A stretch of DNA of 64,000 bases, taken from contig NZ_KZ984441.1 in NCBI RefSeq assembly GCF_003569915.1, forward strand, positions 124,001 through 188,000, given 5' to 3'. The notes below the pieces were generated by a model. It searched no databases. It worked only from the letters and a program-made list of their open reading frames with translations, and was not told the origin of the DNA. This document shows, piece after piece, positions 19,153 through 28,184 of this stretch. The stretch comes from Comamonas testosteroni. Its GTDB lineage: Bacteria; Pseudomonadota; Gammaproteobacteria; Burkholderiales; Burkholderiaceae_C. Both the position numbers and the translations under genes were made by a program. Positions within the stretch are counted from its first letter, which is position 1. Each line of letters opens with the position of its first letter.

Positions 19153-20475
19153 ATGAGCACCACCACGTTGATTGCCAATGGCATCCTGAACCAGCATCTG
19201 ATCGACCCTGAAATCTGCATTCGCTGCAACACCTGCGAAGCGACTTGCCCCGTCGGTGCGATCACGCATGACGATACCAACTATGTGGTGATGGCAGACA
19301 AGTGCAATGGCTGCATGGACTGCATCTCGCCCTGCCCTACGGGCAGCATCGACAACTGGCGCAAAGTACCTTCCAGCAAGGCTTACACCGTGGAAGAGCA
19401 GCTGGGCTGGGAGAGCCTGCCCGGCGAGCTTTCAGACGATGTGCTGGCTGCTGCGCAGGCGGGTGATGGCGCCGCCGATCTGCAGGATCTGAGCCAGGCC
19501 CAGGCCGTGATTGCGGCAGCTGCGGGCATTGCACCCAGCGCCAGCAGCAGTGGCGGCATGATTGAAAACGACGCGTTTCGCGCCGCCAGCTACGGGGCCA
19601 GCACGCCGCCTTGGTCTGCAGCTCACGCCTACACCAATCTGCACGGACCCAAGGCTCCGGTCACCGCCACCGTGGTGGGCAATATCAATTGCACAGAAGC
19701 CGGTTTTGACAACGAGACTCACCATATCGTGCTGGACTTTGGCTCCATGCCTTTCCCTGTGCTGGAAGGTCAGTCGATAGGCATCATCCCGCCCGGTGTG
19801 GATGCCAACGGCAAGCCGCATGTGGCGCGCCAGTATTCGATTGCCAGCGCACGCAATGGCGAGCGCCCCGGCTACAACAATCTGGCGCTGACCGTGAAGC
19901 GCGTGGTGGAGAACCACAACGGCCAGCCCGTGCGCGGCGTGGCCAGCAACTATCTGTGCGATGTGCAGGTGGGCGACAAGGTGCAAGTCATTGGCCCGTT
20001 CGGCAGTTCCTTCCTGATGCCCAACCACCCGCGCTCGCATATCGTGATGATCTGCACCGGCACAGGCAGCGCGCCCATGCGCGCCATGACGGAGTGGCGT
20101 CGCCGCCTGCGCAAAAGCGGCAAGTTTGACGGCGGCAAGCTGCTGCTGTTCTTTGGTGCGCGCACGCCGCAGGAGCTGCCCTACTTCGGCCCCCTGCAAA
20201 GCCTACCCAAGGACTTTATCGACAACAATTTTGCGTTCTCACGCGTAACGGGCCAGCCCAAACGCTATGTGCAAGACGCCATGCGCGAGCGCGCTGCAGA
20301 CCTGGGCGAATTGCTGCGTGACGAGAACACGCATATCTACGTCTGCGGCCTCAAAAGCATGGAAGAAGGCGTGGTGCTGGCCCTGCGCGATGTGGCCCAA
20401 CAAGCCGGTATCGGCTGGGATGAACTGGGTGCAAAACTCAAGCGCGAAGGTCGCCTGCATCTGGAGACATATTGA
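19153..20475 (+). CDS. boxA: Benzoyl-CoA 2,3-epoxidase, NADPH-dependent reductase subunit
   Basis: Reductase partner of BoxB. 440 residues from the ATG at 19153 with GGAGAGA upstream. N-terminal 2[4Fe-4S] ferredoxin domain ([12 protein letters not shown] and [12 protein letters not shown], about residues 22-70), a variable linker rich in Ala/Ser, then an FNR-like module: [10 protein letters not shown] (FAD), [13 protein letters not shown] (NADPH pyrophosphate), [13 protein letters not shown] and a C-terminal [12 protein letters not shown]. Domain order is that of BoxA. It closes the box cluster. Confidence 0.95.
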   Translation: MSTTTLIANGILNQHLIDPEICIRCNTCEATCPVGAITHDDTNYVVMADKCNGCMDCISPCPTGSIDNWRKVPSSKAYTVEEQLGWESLPGELSDDVLAAAQAGDGAADLQDLSQAQAVIAAAAGIAPSASSSGGMIENDAFRAASYGASTPPWSAAHAYTNLHGPKAPVTATVVGNINCTEAGFDNETHHIVLDFGSMPFPVLEGQSIGIIPPGVDANGKPHVARQYSIASARNGERPGYNNLALTVKRVVENHNGQPVRGVASNYLCDVQVGDKVQVIGPFGSSFLMPNHPRSHIVMICTGTGSAPMRAMTEWRRRLRKSGKFDGGKLLLFFGARTPQELPYFGPLQSLPKDFIDNNFAFSRVTGQPKRYVQDAMRERAADLGELLRDENTHIYVCGLKSMEEGVVLALRDVAQQAGIGWDELGAKLKREGRLHLETY

Positions 20476-20570
20476 CCCCCTGAGGCGCTTCGCGCCTTCC
20501 CCAAAGGGGGGACGCCGCCTTCGCTGGGGCGGCCCATGCCGCAAGGCGGCTTTTGCTCGGCGGCCCTGAC
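20475..20570. repeat. GC-rich palindromic intergenic repeat after boxA
   Basis: CCCCCTGAGGCGCTTCGCGCC with a GGCGC/GCGCC hairpin, CCCC/GGGG arms, then ACGCCGCCTTCGCTGGGG. Closest relative of the copy at 11764, in opposite orientation. Confidence 0.75.
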
Positions 20571-20652
20571 TTGGATTCATGTCGTGCCGTTGACAGCGGT
20601 GTCCATGCCTTCGTCCTAAAGTGGGGTGATAACAACCCACGAGAGACAAGCC

Positions 20653-21231
20653 ATGAATGCACGAGCGAATTTTCTGCGCATGCAAGACAGCACGCGTGAA
20701 GACTGGCAGTTGATAGGGGCAGAGTTTGCGCAGTTCACGCGCGGCCTTCCCGACCGCGTGATGGCGCACCTGAAGCTGCTGGAGGGCGACTACGGCGGCT
20801 TTCCGGTAGACCGCTACACCCACTCGCTGCAGACCGCCACGCGTGCGCTGCGTGACGGGCGTGATGAGGAATATGTGGTCTGCGCGCTGCTGCACGATAT
20901 TGGCGACACGCTGGGCTCCTTCAACCACCCGGACATCGCCGCTGCGATTGTTCAGCCCTTTGTGAGCGAGGCCAATCACTGGATGGTCAAGCATCACGGC
21001 ATCTTTCAGGGCCACTACTTCTTCCACCACATCGGCCTGGACCGGGACATGCGCGAGCAGTTCAAGGCCAGCCCGCATTACGCGCTGACCGCCGAGTTCT
21101 GCGAGCTGTATGACAACCCCGCGTTTGACCCCAAGGGCGAGACCCTGCCCATCAGCGAGTTCGAACCCATGCTGCGCCGTGTGATGGCAGCGCCCAGGCA
21201 GAGCATCTACAAGGCGGCCATGGCGCTTTGA
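20653..21231 (+). CDS. HD-domain protein, PhnZ/MIOX-like
   Basis: 192 residues from the ATG at 20653 with GAGAG upstream. HD-type metal-binding helical protein: YTHSLQTATRA supplies the first His, LLHDIGD the HD pair, then HPD, NHWMVKHHG and FFHHIG add His residues. Length and motif spacing recall the PhnZ-like HD-oxygenases and myo-inositol oxygenase relatives more than signalling HD-GYP or dNTPase proteins, but the substrate cannot be told. It follows boxA after a repeat and may be transcribed with the box genes (inference). Confidence 0.75.
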   Translation: MNARANFLRMQDSTREDWQLIGAEFAQFTRGLPDRVMAHLKLLEGDYGGFPVDRYTHSLQTATRALRDGRDEEYVVCALLHDIGDTLGSFNHPDIAAAIVQPFVSEANHWMVKHHGIFQGHYFFHHIGLDRDMREQFKASPHYALTAEFCELYDNPAFDPKGETLPISEFEPMLRRVMAAPRQSIYKAAMAL

Positions 21232-21330
21232 CAATAGCTTTTCAGCTTGCTATTGATTACAGAGCTATTAGCCTGATCGATTCAATGGCTTCAGGCCAAA
21301 ACCGGTCTGAAATCATTGTTCAACCAGCAC
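21232..21330. repeat. Weak AT-type repeat in spacer
   Basis: AATAGCTTTTCAGCTTGCTATTGATTACAGAGCTATTAGCC: AGCTAT and TAGC words in both orientations, giving an imperfect inverted repeat between the convergent HD and PduO genes. It may also act as a weak hairpin terminator. Confidence 0.4.
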
Positions 21331-21358
21331 TATACGCTCATGAATTCAAAGCAGTGCC

Positions 21359-21937
21359 TCAGGCCTGGCCGTCTTCAGACTGGCTCTTGGCTAGGCGCTC
21401 GCTCTTCCAGTACACATCGTCACCGCCATCGACACGGTTGAGCACGCGGGCCAGCACAAACAGCAGGTCCGACAGGCGGTTCAGATACTGGCGCGGCGCA
21501 GGGCGCATGGCTTCGGCCTGCTCCAGCGCCACCACATGGCGCTCTGCGCGGCGTGCCACGGTGCGGCAGACATGGGCTTGCGATGCGGCGCGCGTGCCTG
21601 CGGGCAAGATGAACTCCAGCAGGCGCGGCAGCTCGGCGTTGTAGTGGGCCAGCGCGTTATCGAGCTGCAGCAGCGCATCGTCCTTGAGCAGCTCATAACC
21701 AGGCATGGACAACTCGCCGCCCAGATTGAAGAGCTGGTGCTGAATGTCGATCAGCAGATCGCGCACCTGCTGCGGCAGCGGCTCGCACAGCAGCAGGCCG
21801 ATATGGGAGTTCAGCTCGTCCACATCGCCCATGGCATGCGGGCGACCGCTGTTCTTCGATACGCGGGTGTTGTCACCCAGTCCGGTGGTTCCGTCGTCGC
21901 CGGTGCGGGTGGCGATCTGTGTGAGGCGGTTGCCCAT
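21359..21937 (-). CDS. Cob(I)alamin adenosyltransferase, PduO type
   Basis: Transfers the adenosyl group from ATP to cob(I)alamin to make coenzyme B12. 192 residues from the ATG at 21937 with AAGGAAGAG upstream. Seen: the N-terminal ATP-binding TRTGDDGTTGLGD, GDVDELNSHIGL, the LPAGTRAASQAHVCRTVARRAER segment of the active site, and YLNRLSDLLFVLAR near the end. All are PduO signatures. Homotrimeric in known members. Last gene of a leftward run with the BMP-like and Bug genes, 58 bases downstream. Confidence 0.92.
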   Translation of the reverse strand: MGNRLTQIATRTGDDGTTGLGDNTRVSKNSGRPHAMGDVDELNSHIGLLLCEPLPQQVRDLLIDIQHQLFNLGGELSMPGYELLKDDALLQLDNALAHYNAELPRLLEFILPAGTRAASQAHVCRTVARRAERHVVALEQAEAMRPAPRQYLNRLSDLLFVLARVLNRVDGGDDVYWKSERLAKSQSEDGQA

Positions 21938-21995
21938 GACTCTTCCTTGTTCAATCAATGCGATGCAAGCCTTGATTGTGCTTGAAGGCCGAGGC

Positions 21996-22973
21996 TCAGA
22001 CTTCCACACGGGCGCTTTGCAAATCTCTGCTGGGCAAAGGCAGTTCCTCGCCGCTGTACTGCAGTTCGATGATGTGCTCGCCGCGCAGCAATTTCTGCGC
22101 CCAATCCTCGACCAGTGTGCGTATCTGGGAGTCCACCCGCTTGCCCATTTCCAGCCGCACCAGCGCTGCATCCTCCAAGCCAAAGGCGCGATAGCCACCC
22201 AGCGGTAACTGCTCATGCGCATGGTCTTTGATGGCCCTGAACAAGGCCTCGCCAGAATCACAGATCGCCGATGCAATGAACACTTCAGGATCACGCTCTA
22301 CCCAATTGAGCACGTTGCCGATCTGCACCAGCCCATGCTGACGGCAAGCCTGCGTCACACCGGGCCGACCTCCATCGATCATGGCGAACACAATGTCTGC
22401 GCCCGTCTGCAAGGCCATATCGCTGATGCAGGTCTGCGCCCATTGCGGCTGATGCTGATGACCGCAGAACTGTGTAGCGATGCGACCTTCAAAACCTGTG
22501 GCCCTGAGTCCATCGATATAGGCCGCTCGCCCACGCAAACCAGGAGGCACTTTTTCGCCCGAAAAATGGGCTGCCACGCGTGATTGGCTCCACTGCCCCG
22601 CCAGCACCCCGGCCAAAAATGCCGATTGTTCCTGCAGCACCTCATAGCGCGCCACATTGGCTACGCGCAAACTGCCTTGAGTCACGACAAATGCCTGAGA
22701 GGGCCAGCGCTCGGCCAGTATCTGCACCGGCCCATCGCCTTGACCTCCATGCGCCAGGATCAGCGCATATCTGCCATCGCAAAGCTGCGCCATTTCATCG
22801 GCACGTTGCTGCGCGCTTTGGCCAGCCACCCAGAGCACATCGACCTCATAGCCCGCACGCTGCGCTTTCTGCGCACCCAGCAGACCAGACTCATTGAAGC
22901 TGCCCTGCCCTTGAGGACCGAAAAGCACGACCGCGTAGCGGCTTTTGCGTGCGTCATTTACGTTGCTCATCAT
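21996..22973 (-). CDS. BMP/PnrA-like ligand-binding domain protein without signal peptide
   Basis: 325 residues starting MMSNVNDARKSRYAVVLFG (ATG at 22973 or 22970; GAGAGA upstream). The fold is that of the BMP/PnrA family of ABC-transporter binding proteins: GPQGQGSFNESGLLGAQKA, an ADEMAQLCDGRYALILAHGG segment, then GADIVFAMIDGG. Family members that serve transporters are lipoproteins, but here there is no signal peptide or lipobox, so it should be cytoplasmic, as in regulatory members such as Bacillus Med. It starts eight bases after the stop of the Bug gene 22981-23973, so the two are coupled. Confidence 0.75.
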   Translation of the reverse strand: MMSNVNDARKSRYAVVLFGPQGQGSFNESGLLGAQKAQRAGYEVDVLWVAGQSAQQRADEMAQLCDGRYALILAHGGQGDGPVQILAERWPSQAFVVTQGSLRVANVARYEVLQEQSAFLAGVLAGQWSQSRVAAHFSGEKVPPGLRGRAAYIDGLRATGFEGRIATQFCGHQHQPQWAQTCISDMALQTGADIVFAMIDGGRPGVTQACRQHGLVQIGNVLNWVERDPEVFIASAICDSGEALFRAIKDHAHEQLPLGGYRAFGLEDAALVRLEMGKRVDSQIRTLVEDWAQKLLRGEHIIELQYSGEELPLPSRDLQSARVEV

Positions 22974-22980
22974 TCTCTCG

Positions 22981-23973
22981 TCAAAGCTTGGCGCCGGTCT
23001 TGCGGGCCACCTCGGACCAGGCTTGCTGCTGGTCCGCAATCAATCGGGTAAAGGCACCGGGTTCCATATCGCGTGTCACAAAGCCCTGGGCCTGCAAGGC
23101 CTGCACAAAGTCCGCACGGCTGGTAATTTCTCGAACGGCGGCGCTGATCCGCTCTGCCAGCGCCGTCGGCAGTCCGGCAGGTGCGGAGATGCCCACAAAG
23201 TTCTCGGACACCAGTTGTGCCAGCCCCAACTCAGCCACACTCGGTATTGCAGGGGCCTGAGGCACGCGACGCGGCGACGTCAATGCCAGCAGTTTGAGTC
23301 GCCCCTGTTTTTGCAGCGCAATATTCTGCGGCAAGGCATCCACAGCGAGCTTGATATGGCCACTGAGAAGATCTGCGCGCATGGGCCCTGCCCCGCGATA
23401 TGACACATGCTCCATGGGCAGCTTAAGCGTTTGTGCAAACTGCTCGCCCACCAGATGCCCGACCGAGGCTGCGCCTCCACTGCCAAAAGGTACAGGAGCA
23501 GGCTGCTCCTTGATCCACGCAACAAGCTCCCCCAAGGTGTCGACAGGCACGGATGGGTGCACAGCAAACACCGTGGGCACGGCGCCGATGTAGGCAAGAT
23601 GTTCAAAGCTGCGAAGCGCGTCATAGGCAGACTTTTGCAGCAGCGAAGGAGCAATGGAAAGAGCCGCCGAGTTGGAGACCAGCAGGGTATAGCCGTCACT
23701 GGCGCTGTGCGCAACAATCTGCGCACCAATGGATGAGCCGGCACCGGGCTTGTTGTCGATGACCACGCTCTGACCCAGCTTTTGCGCCAGCAGCGGCGCA
23801 AGAATGCGCGCCACGATATCGCTGGAGCCACCGGGCGGGAAAGTCACCACCAGCCGAATCGGGCGTGATGGCCAGGTCTGCGCCGCTCGTGCAGCCAACC
23901 CCATCCCCAGCAAGGCTGCCGCAGACGCACCGCTCAGCCCCCATAGAAATTGCCTTCGACTTGCACCTCGCAT
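22981..23973 (-). CDS. Bug-family (TctC-like) periplasmic solute-binding protein
   Basis: 330 residues from the ATG at 23973 with GGAGGG upstream; the frame runs 43 codons further but without a site. Signal with twin-arginine character (ASRRQFLWGLSGASAAALLGM), mature start WPSRPIRLVVTFPPGGSSD, then DNKPGAGSSIGAQIVA and VSYRGAGPMRADLLSG. It is coupled to the BMP-like gene and followed by the adenosyltransferase gene. Divergent from the D-lactate dehydrogenase gene across 220 bases that show no other gene. Confidence 0.88.
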   Translation of the reverse strand: MRGASRRQFLWGLSGASAAALLGMGLAARAAQTWPSRPIRLVVTFPPGGSSDIVARILAPLLAQKLGQSVVIDNKPGAGSSIGAQIVAHSASDGYTLLVSNSAALSIAPSLLQKSAYDALRSFEHLAYIGAVPTVFAVHPSVPVDTLGELVAWIKEQPAPVPFGSGGAASVGHLVGEQFAQTLKLPMEHVSYRGAGPMRADLLSGHIKLAVDALPQNIALQKQGRLKLLALTSPRRVPQAPAIPSVAELGLAQLVSENFVGISAPAGLPTALAERISAAVREITSRADFVQALQAQGFVTRDMEPGAFTRLIADQQQAWSEVARKTGAKL

Positions 23974-24193
23974 GAATCCGCCCTCCGAGCTTGCTTTTGG
24001 TTTGAAGCGAGCTCTGCAGCGCACGCCATGAGGTTGCCAAGCATAGGAAGATGAGTGCAAAAAGCGAAACTTGTTTTTCGCATTTGCTTGCTCCCAACTC
24101 ATCTATGCGGCACCTCTGCACGTATAACTACGCCCCAGTCAGACACTAACCGGGTGGTATTCTTTTGACCCTCACCAAGAGTTCCCGAGAGCC

Positions 24194-25615
24194 ATGAACG
24201 CCCCTGTTGCCACGCACGAGCTGCAAGCCATGCAGCGCCCCGTTTCTGATGAGTTTCTGCAAGCGCTGACGACGCGCTTTGGCACACAGTGCTCCACCGC
24301 TCTGGCCGTGCGCGAACAGCATGGCCGCGATGAAGGCTCGATTGCCGCACCACCACCCGCTGCCGTGGTGTTTGCCGAGTCCACCCAGGACGTGCAGGAC
24401 GCCGTCAGGCTCTGCGACCAGCACAGAGTGCCCGTGATCGCTTACGGCGCTGGCTCGTCGCTGGAAGGCCATTTGCTGGCCGTGCAAGGCGGCATCACCA
24501 TCGATGTGAGCCGCATGAACCAGGTGCTGTCGGTCAACACCGAAGACCTGACCATCACGGTGCAGCCCGGCATCACGCGCAAGGCGCTCAACGACGCGAT
24601 CAAGGACACCGGCTTTTTCTTCCCCATCGACCCGGGCGCTGATGCCTCGATTGGCGGCATGACATCAACCCGCGCCAGCGGCACCAATGCCGTGCGCTAC
24701 GGCACCATGCGCGAGAACGTGTTGGCGCTGGAAGTGGTGACCGCCAATGGCGAAGTGATCCGCACCGGCAACCGTGCCAAGAAGAGCGCCGCAGGCTACG
24801 ACCTGACGCGCCTGTTGGTGGGCAGCGAAGGCACGCTGGGCATCTTCACCGAAATCACGTTGCGCATTTACCCGCTGCCCGAGGCGGTGAGCGCGGCGAT
24901 TTGCTCCTTCCCCAGCATTGAAGCGGCGGTGCACACGGTGATCCAAACGATCCAGATGGGCATTCCCATCGCCCGCGTGGAGCTGGTCGACGTGAACTCA
25001 GTGCGCATGGTCAACGCCTACAGCAAGCTCGATCTGCGCGAAGAACCGATGCTGCTGATGGAGTTCCATGGCTCGCCCACCGGCGTGAAAGAGCAGGCCG
25101 AAATGGTGCAAGACATTGCCAACGAGTTCGGCGGCCAATCGTTCGAATGGGCCGAGCGCCCCGAAGACCGCACGCGCCTGTTCACCGCCCGTCACAACGC
25201 CTACTTTGCCGCCGTGTCCAGCGTGCCCGGCTGCCGCTGCATCACGACGGACGCCTGCGTGCCCATCAGCCGCCTGGCCGATGCGCTGCTCGAATGCGTG
25301 ACCGAGGCAGATGCCAGCGGCATTCCCTACTTCCTGGTGGGCCACGTGGGCGACGGCAACTTCCACTTTGGCTACCTGATCGACCCCGACAACGATGCAC
25401 AGCGCGAGCAGGCCGAACAACTGAACCACACGCTGGTGGCACGCGCGATTGCTTTGGGCGGCACCTGCACGGGCGAGCACGGCATCGGCATCCACAAGCA
25501 AGGCTTTTTGCTGGAGGAAGCCGGTGACGGCGCCGTGGCCATGATGCGCGCCATCAAGCAGGCGCTGGACCCCAAGAACATCCTGAACCCCGGCAAGATC
25601 TTTCAGCTACAGTAA
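24194..25615 (+). CDS. FAD-linked D-lactate dehydrogenase (cytochrome-type)
   Basis: 473-residue flavoprotein of the GlcD/D-LDH family oxidising D-2-hydroxy acids to 2-oxo acids. N-terminal FAD-binding domain (about 55-235): VPVIAYGAGSSLEGH, FFPIDPGADASIGGM, RASGTNAVRYGTM and LLVGSEGTLGIFTEI. C-terminal cap with VGHVGDGNFHFGYL (His substrate/metal site) and CTGEHGIGIHKQGFL. Length fits mitochondrial/bacterial D-LDH; glycolate oxidase GlcD would usually be followed by glcE and glcF, which are absent. It stands alone with a terminator. Confidence 0.88.
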   Translation: MNAPVATHELQAMQRPVSDEFLQALTTRFGTQCSTALAVREQHGRDEGSIAAPPPAAVVFAESTQDVQDAVRLCDQHRVPVIAYGAGSSLEGHLLAVQGGITIDVSRMNQVLSVNTEDLTITVQPGITRKALNDAIKDTGFFFPIDPGADASIGGMTSTRASGTNAVRYGTMRENVLALEVVTANGEVIRTGNRAKKSAAGYDLTRLLVGSEGTLGIFTEITLRIYPLPEAVSAAICSFPSIEAAVHTVIQTIQMGIPIARVELVDVNSVRMVNAYSKLDLREEPMLLMEFHGSPTGVKEQAEMVQDIANEFGGQSFEWAERPEDRTRLFTARHNAYFAAVSSVPGCRCITTDACVPISRLADALLECVTEADASGIPYFLVGHVGDGNFHFGYLIDPDNDAQREQAEQLNHTLVARAIALGGTCTGEHGIGIHKQGFLLEEAGDGAVAMMRAIKQALDPKNILNPGKIFQLQ

Positions 25616-25616
25616 C

Positions 25617-25655
25617 GATAGCTATCAACCTATATTCTGTCTGGACTAGCAATGA
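25617..25655. repeat. AT-type dispersed intergenic repeat (reverse orientation)
   Basis: ATAGCTATCAACCTATATTC then TGTCTGGACTAGCAATG: the reverse complement order of the copies at 2010, 11654 and 31058. It starts right after the D-lactate dehydrogenase stop. Confidence 0.6.
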
Positions 25656-25684
25656 AAAAGGGCCTGATTTCTCAGGCCCTTTTT
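25656..25684. terminator. Bidirectional intrinsic terminator
   Basis: Stem AAAAGGGCCTGA / TCAGGCCCTTTT with a 4-base loop and a T-run, between convergent D-lactate dehydrogenase and CsgG-like genes. Confidence 0.92.
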
Positions 25685-25701
25685 CTTTCAGCAGATCACG
25701 A

Positions 25702-26529
25702 TTACTTGCCGACCTTGAGCTGACCACCGCGGCCCAGACCGCCCTTGACTTCCTGCGCCTTGTAGTTGCGCAGCGAGATCACCATATTGTTGTAGGCGTC
25801 CATAAAGGCGGCCACAGTGGCCTTGCCTTCGGGAGAGCGCGAGAAGCCGCTCAGACCCGCCATGGCACCGCCGCCGATGGCACCCATGGCCGCGCCGAAG
25901 TTGGTGGCCGTGGAGTTGCCTTCGGAGATGGAGATCTGCACACCGGAGCGGATGTCAAACATGCTCAGCGTCACCACCGAAGCCTTGCTCTGCATGGCGC
26001 CGCCAATCAGCGAGCCCACATTGCCAAACAGACCGCCGACACCTGCGGCCAGCTGGCCGGTGGCGGAGTTGTCGATGATGATGGAAGGCTCCATGTAGTA
26101 GTCAGCCGCCACGCGCTGACCCTTGTGCTGGTTCGAGCCAGCGCGGAACTCACCGGAGTTGCGCTGTTTGTCCGTGATGGCAGACATTCTGCTGTCCAGG
26201 CGGTTGTTGCCAACGGAAGTGATCACAAAGCAGTTGGACTGCTGAACGGCCAGACGAATCAGAGGCTCGATCGTGGTGATCTTGGTGGCAGCGCCAAAGC
26301 TGGCATACCACTCCTTGCCGCGGCCATCATCGACAGCCAGCGTGCCCAGAGGCGCATCGCAGCGCTCCAGCGATGCGTTGGCATTGACGCTGGTTGCGCC
26401 GCCAGCAGCGCCCGTGGCGGCCGTAGGAGCCGTGCCAGTGCTGATGGTGCCGCCGCCAGGGGTCACGCAACCACCCAGGGCCAGAGCCGAGGCCAGAGCG
26501 GCCAGACGCAGAGTTGTCTTCTTGGACAT
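25702..26529 (-). CDS. CsgG/HfaB-family outer-membrane lipoprotein
   Basis: 275 residues. Lipoprotein signal MSKKTTLRLAALASALALGGC with a lipobox ending at Cys21, followed by a Gly/Thr/Ala-rich linker. The body resembles the CsgG/HfaB fold (YMEPSIIIDNSATG, VTLSMFDIRSGVQISISEG) with very glycine-rich stretches (GVGGLFGNVGSLIGG, GAAMGAIGGGAMAG) that could line a membrane-facing segment. CsgG itself is the curli export pore, but no curli genes are here, so export of something else is inference. It lies 48 bases downstream of a Sel1 lipoprotein gene, co-directional. Confidence 0.7.
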   Translation of the reverse strand: MSKKTTLRLAALASALALGGCVTPGGGTISTGTAPTAATGAAGGATSVNANASLERCDAPLGTLAVDDGRGKEWYASFGAATKITTIEPLIRLAVQQSNCFVITSVGNNRLDSRMSAITDKQRNSGEFRAGSNQHKGQRVAADYYMEPSIIIDNSATGQLAAGVGGLFGNVGSLIGGAMQSKASVVTLSMFDIRSGVQISISEGNSTATNFGAAMGAIGGGAMAGLSGFSRSPEGKATVAAFMDAYNNMVISLRNYKAQEVKGGLGRGGQLKVGK

Positions 26530-26577
26530 AAGAATGCTTTCTTGGTATGAAATTTAAAAATTGAAATCCTGGCTGGA

Positions 26578-27180
26578 TCAGCGCAGATACCAGCCAGAAG
26601 ACCCCCAAACCCAGTAGTACGGAGCCGTGGTGTACCAGAGGCCCCAGGACTTTCTGTCTTCTTCTCGAATCTGATAGCGGGCCTGCGCATCGCGCTTGGC
26701 GGCCTGAGCCTGAGGCAGCAGGCGTGCGGCCTCCTTGTAGCCCTTGGCAGCAGCGCGAGACAGCCATGCCTCCGCCTCTGCAGGGTCGGAGCCCATTTCT
26801 TCAAAGCCCAGGAAGTACAGACGACCCAGCGCAAACTGGGCGGGGCCATGGCCAGCATTACCGGCCTTGCGCATCCATTCAATCGCCTGATAAGTGTTGC
26901 GCTCCACACCGTCGCCACGCAGATAGCGCAGGCCCAGGTCGTAGGCAGCTCGCGGATCGGCTTCGGCGCGGGCCGTCAGTGCGGCCAAGCGGCGCTCGGC
27001 CTCGGGATTGACGGGCTCGCCGTGGAATGTCTGCACATTGCGCGGCATTTCGGAGCAGTTATTGCCTTCGCACAGGCGCACCGTGGGTGACGAAGGTGCC
27101 AGCTGCTCCTGCGGAGTCTGAACAGCACACCCTGCCAGCGCCAGCGCAGCCAAGGAAAGACAGGGAAGAACAAATCGCAT
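26578..27180 (-). CDS. Sel1-repeat lipoprotein
   Basis: 200 residues from the ATG at 27180 with GAGGG upstream; the frame opens earlier without a site. Lipoprotein signal MRFVLPCLSLAALALAGC (Cys18). Two to three Sel1-like repeats follow (AAYDLGLRYLRGDGVERNT with AIEWMRKAGNAGHGPAQFALGRLYF, then AWLSRAAAKGYKEAARLL), a scaffold for protein contacts. The C-terminus is aromatic (YTTAPYYWVWGSSGWYLR), unusual for the family. Probable operon with the CsgG-like gene, suggesting an envelope assembly pair (inference). Confidence 0.75.
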   Translation of the reverse strand: MRFVLPCLSLAALALAGCAVQTPQEQLAPSSPTVRLCEGNNCSEMPRNVQTFHGEPVNPEAERRLAALTARAEADPRAAYDLGLRYLRGDGVERNTYQAIEWMRKAGNAGHGPAQFALGRLYFLGFEEMGSDPAEAEAWLSRAAAKGYKEAARLLPQAQAAKRDAQARYQIREEDRKSWGLWYTTAPYYWVWGSSGWYLR

Positions 27181-27412
27181 GAGAAAGCCCTCGGTGGTTC
27201 TTATCCGTTGGAAGCCAAAAAGTATACATGGGCGACTTGCATACTTTTTGGGCATTTTCCTGTCACTTGCCGCCACGGTGTGGAGACTAGCAACAGTAAA
27301 TCAACGGAGTAAATAGATTTACACAATCGATCAAATGAATCAATAGCTTAATTCATCCATAAAGATCTGTCTCGATCAAAGTGGACCGGTATCACTGAGA
27401 TATACCTCAGGC

Positions 27413-28165
27413 ATGTCTTCACGCCCTTTTTCTCTGCCCTGGCCGCTGCCTGCCTTGCTGACCTGGACGCTGGCCTGGGCCTGCCTTCTGTTGTTGGGCC
27501 GCGTGCTGCCCTGGTGGCTGGCTTTGGGCATGGCCTGCGCGATCAGCACCGCCGCCAGCCTGTGGGGCCATAGCTGGTGGCGCAGAGCCATGATTGCAGC
27601 GGGCTTTCCGCTATCTTTTGGCGTGATGTGGGTCAGCCAGTCGGCTTGGGGCTTGCCCGCCTGGGGCTGGTTGCTGCCGCTGGGCTTGCTGCTGTTGGTC
27701 TACCCGCTCAATGCGTGGCGCGATGCGCCGGTATTCCCCACGCCTGCCAATGCGCTGCGGGGCCTTGCCGATATCGTCAAGCTGCCCGAACAAGCCTTGG
27801 TGCTGGATGCGGGCTGTGGCCTGGGTGATGGTTTGAAAGCTTTGCGCACAGAGCTTCCACAAGCCAGGCTGCACGGGCTGGAGTGGAGCTGGGCGTTGGC
27901 CATTGCCTGCGCGCTGCGCTGCCGCTGGGCACGCGTGCGGCGCGGTGATATCTGGCTGGCGGATTGGAGCGGCTATCAACTGGTTTATCTGTTCCAGCGA
28001 CCCGAGAGCATGGGTCGCGCCGCCGTCAAGGCCGCTACCGAGATGCAGCCCGGCAGCTGGCTGGTGAGCCTGGATTTCGCGCTGCCCGGCGTGCTGCCCA
28101 CCGCTTGTCTTGAAGGCAATAGCCGCCACAAGGTGTGGATTTATTCCATGCCGCTGCAGCAATAA
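27413..28165 (+). CDS. Membrane-anchored SAM-dependent methyltransferase-like protein
   Basis: 250 residues. The first 110 residues hold three hydrophobic segments (ALLTWTLAWACLLLLGRVL, WLALGMACAISTAASLWG, WGWLLPLGLLLLVYPLN), the rest a class I methyltransferase-type domain: VLDAGCGLGDGLKAL is motif I and LHGLEWSWALAI covers the acidic motif II region. The domain is short and no specific substrate motif is recognised. Single gene, divergent from the Sel1 lipoprotein (232-base gap without another gene) and convergent with sorB. Confidence 0.65.
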   Translation: MSSRPFSLPWPLPALLTWTLAWACLLLLGRVLPWWLALGMACAISTAASLWGHSWWRRAMIAAGFPLSFGVMWVSQSAWGLPAWGWLLPLGLLLLVYPLNAWRDAPVFPTPANALRGLADIVKLPEQALVLDAGCGLGDGLKALRTELPQARLHGLEWSWALAIACALRCRWARVRRGDIWLADWSGYQLVYLFQRPESMGRAAVKAATEMQPGSWLVSLDFALPGVLPTACLEGNSRHKVWIYSMPLQQ

Positions 28166-28184
28166 GGAGCTGCGCGGCAGACCG

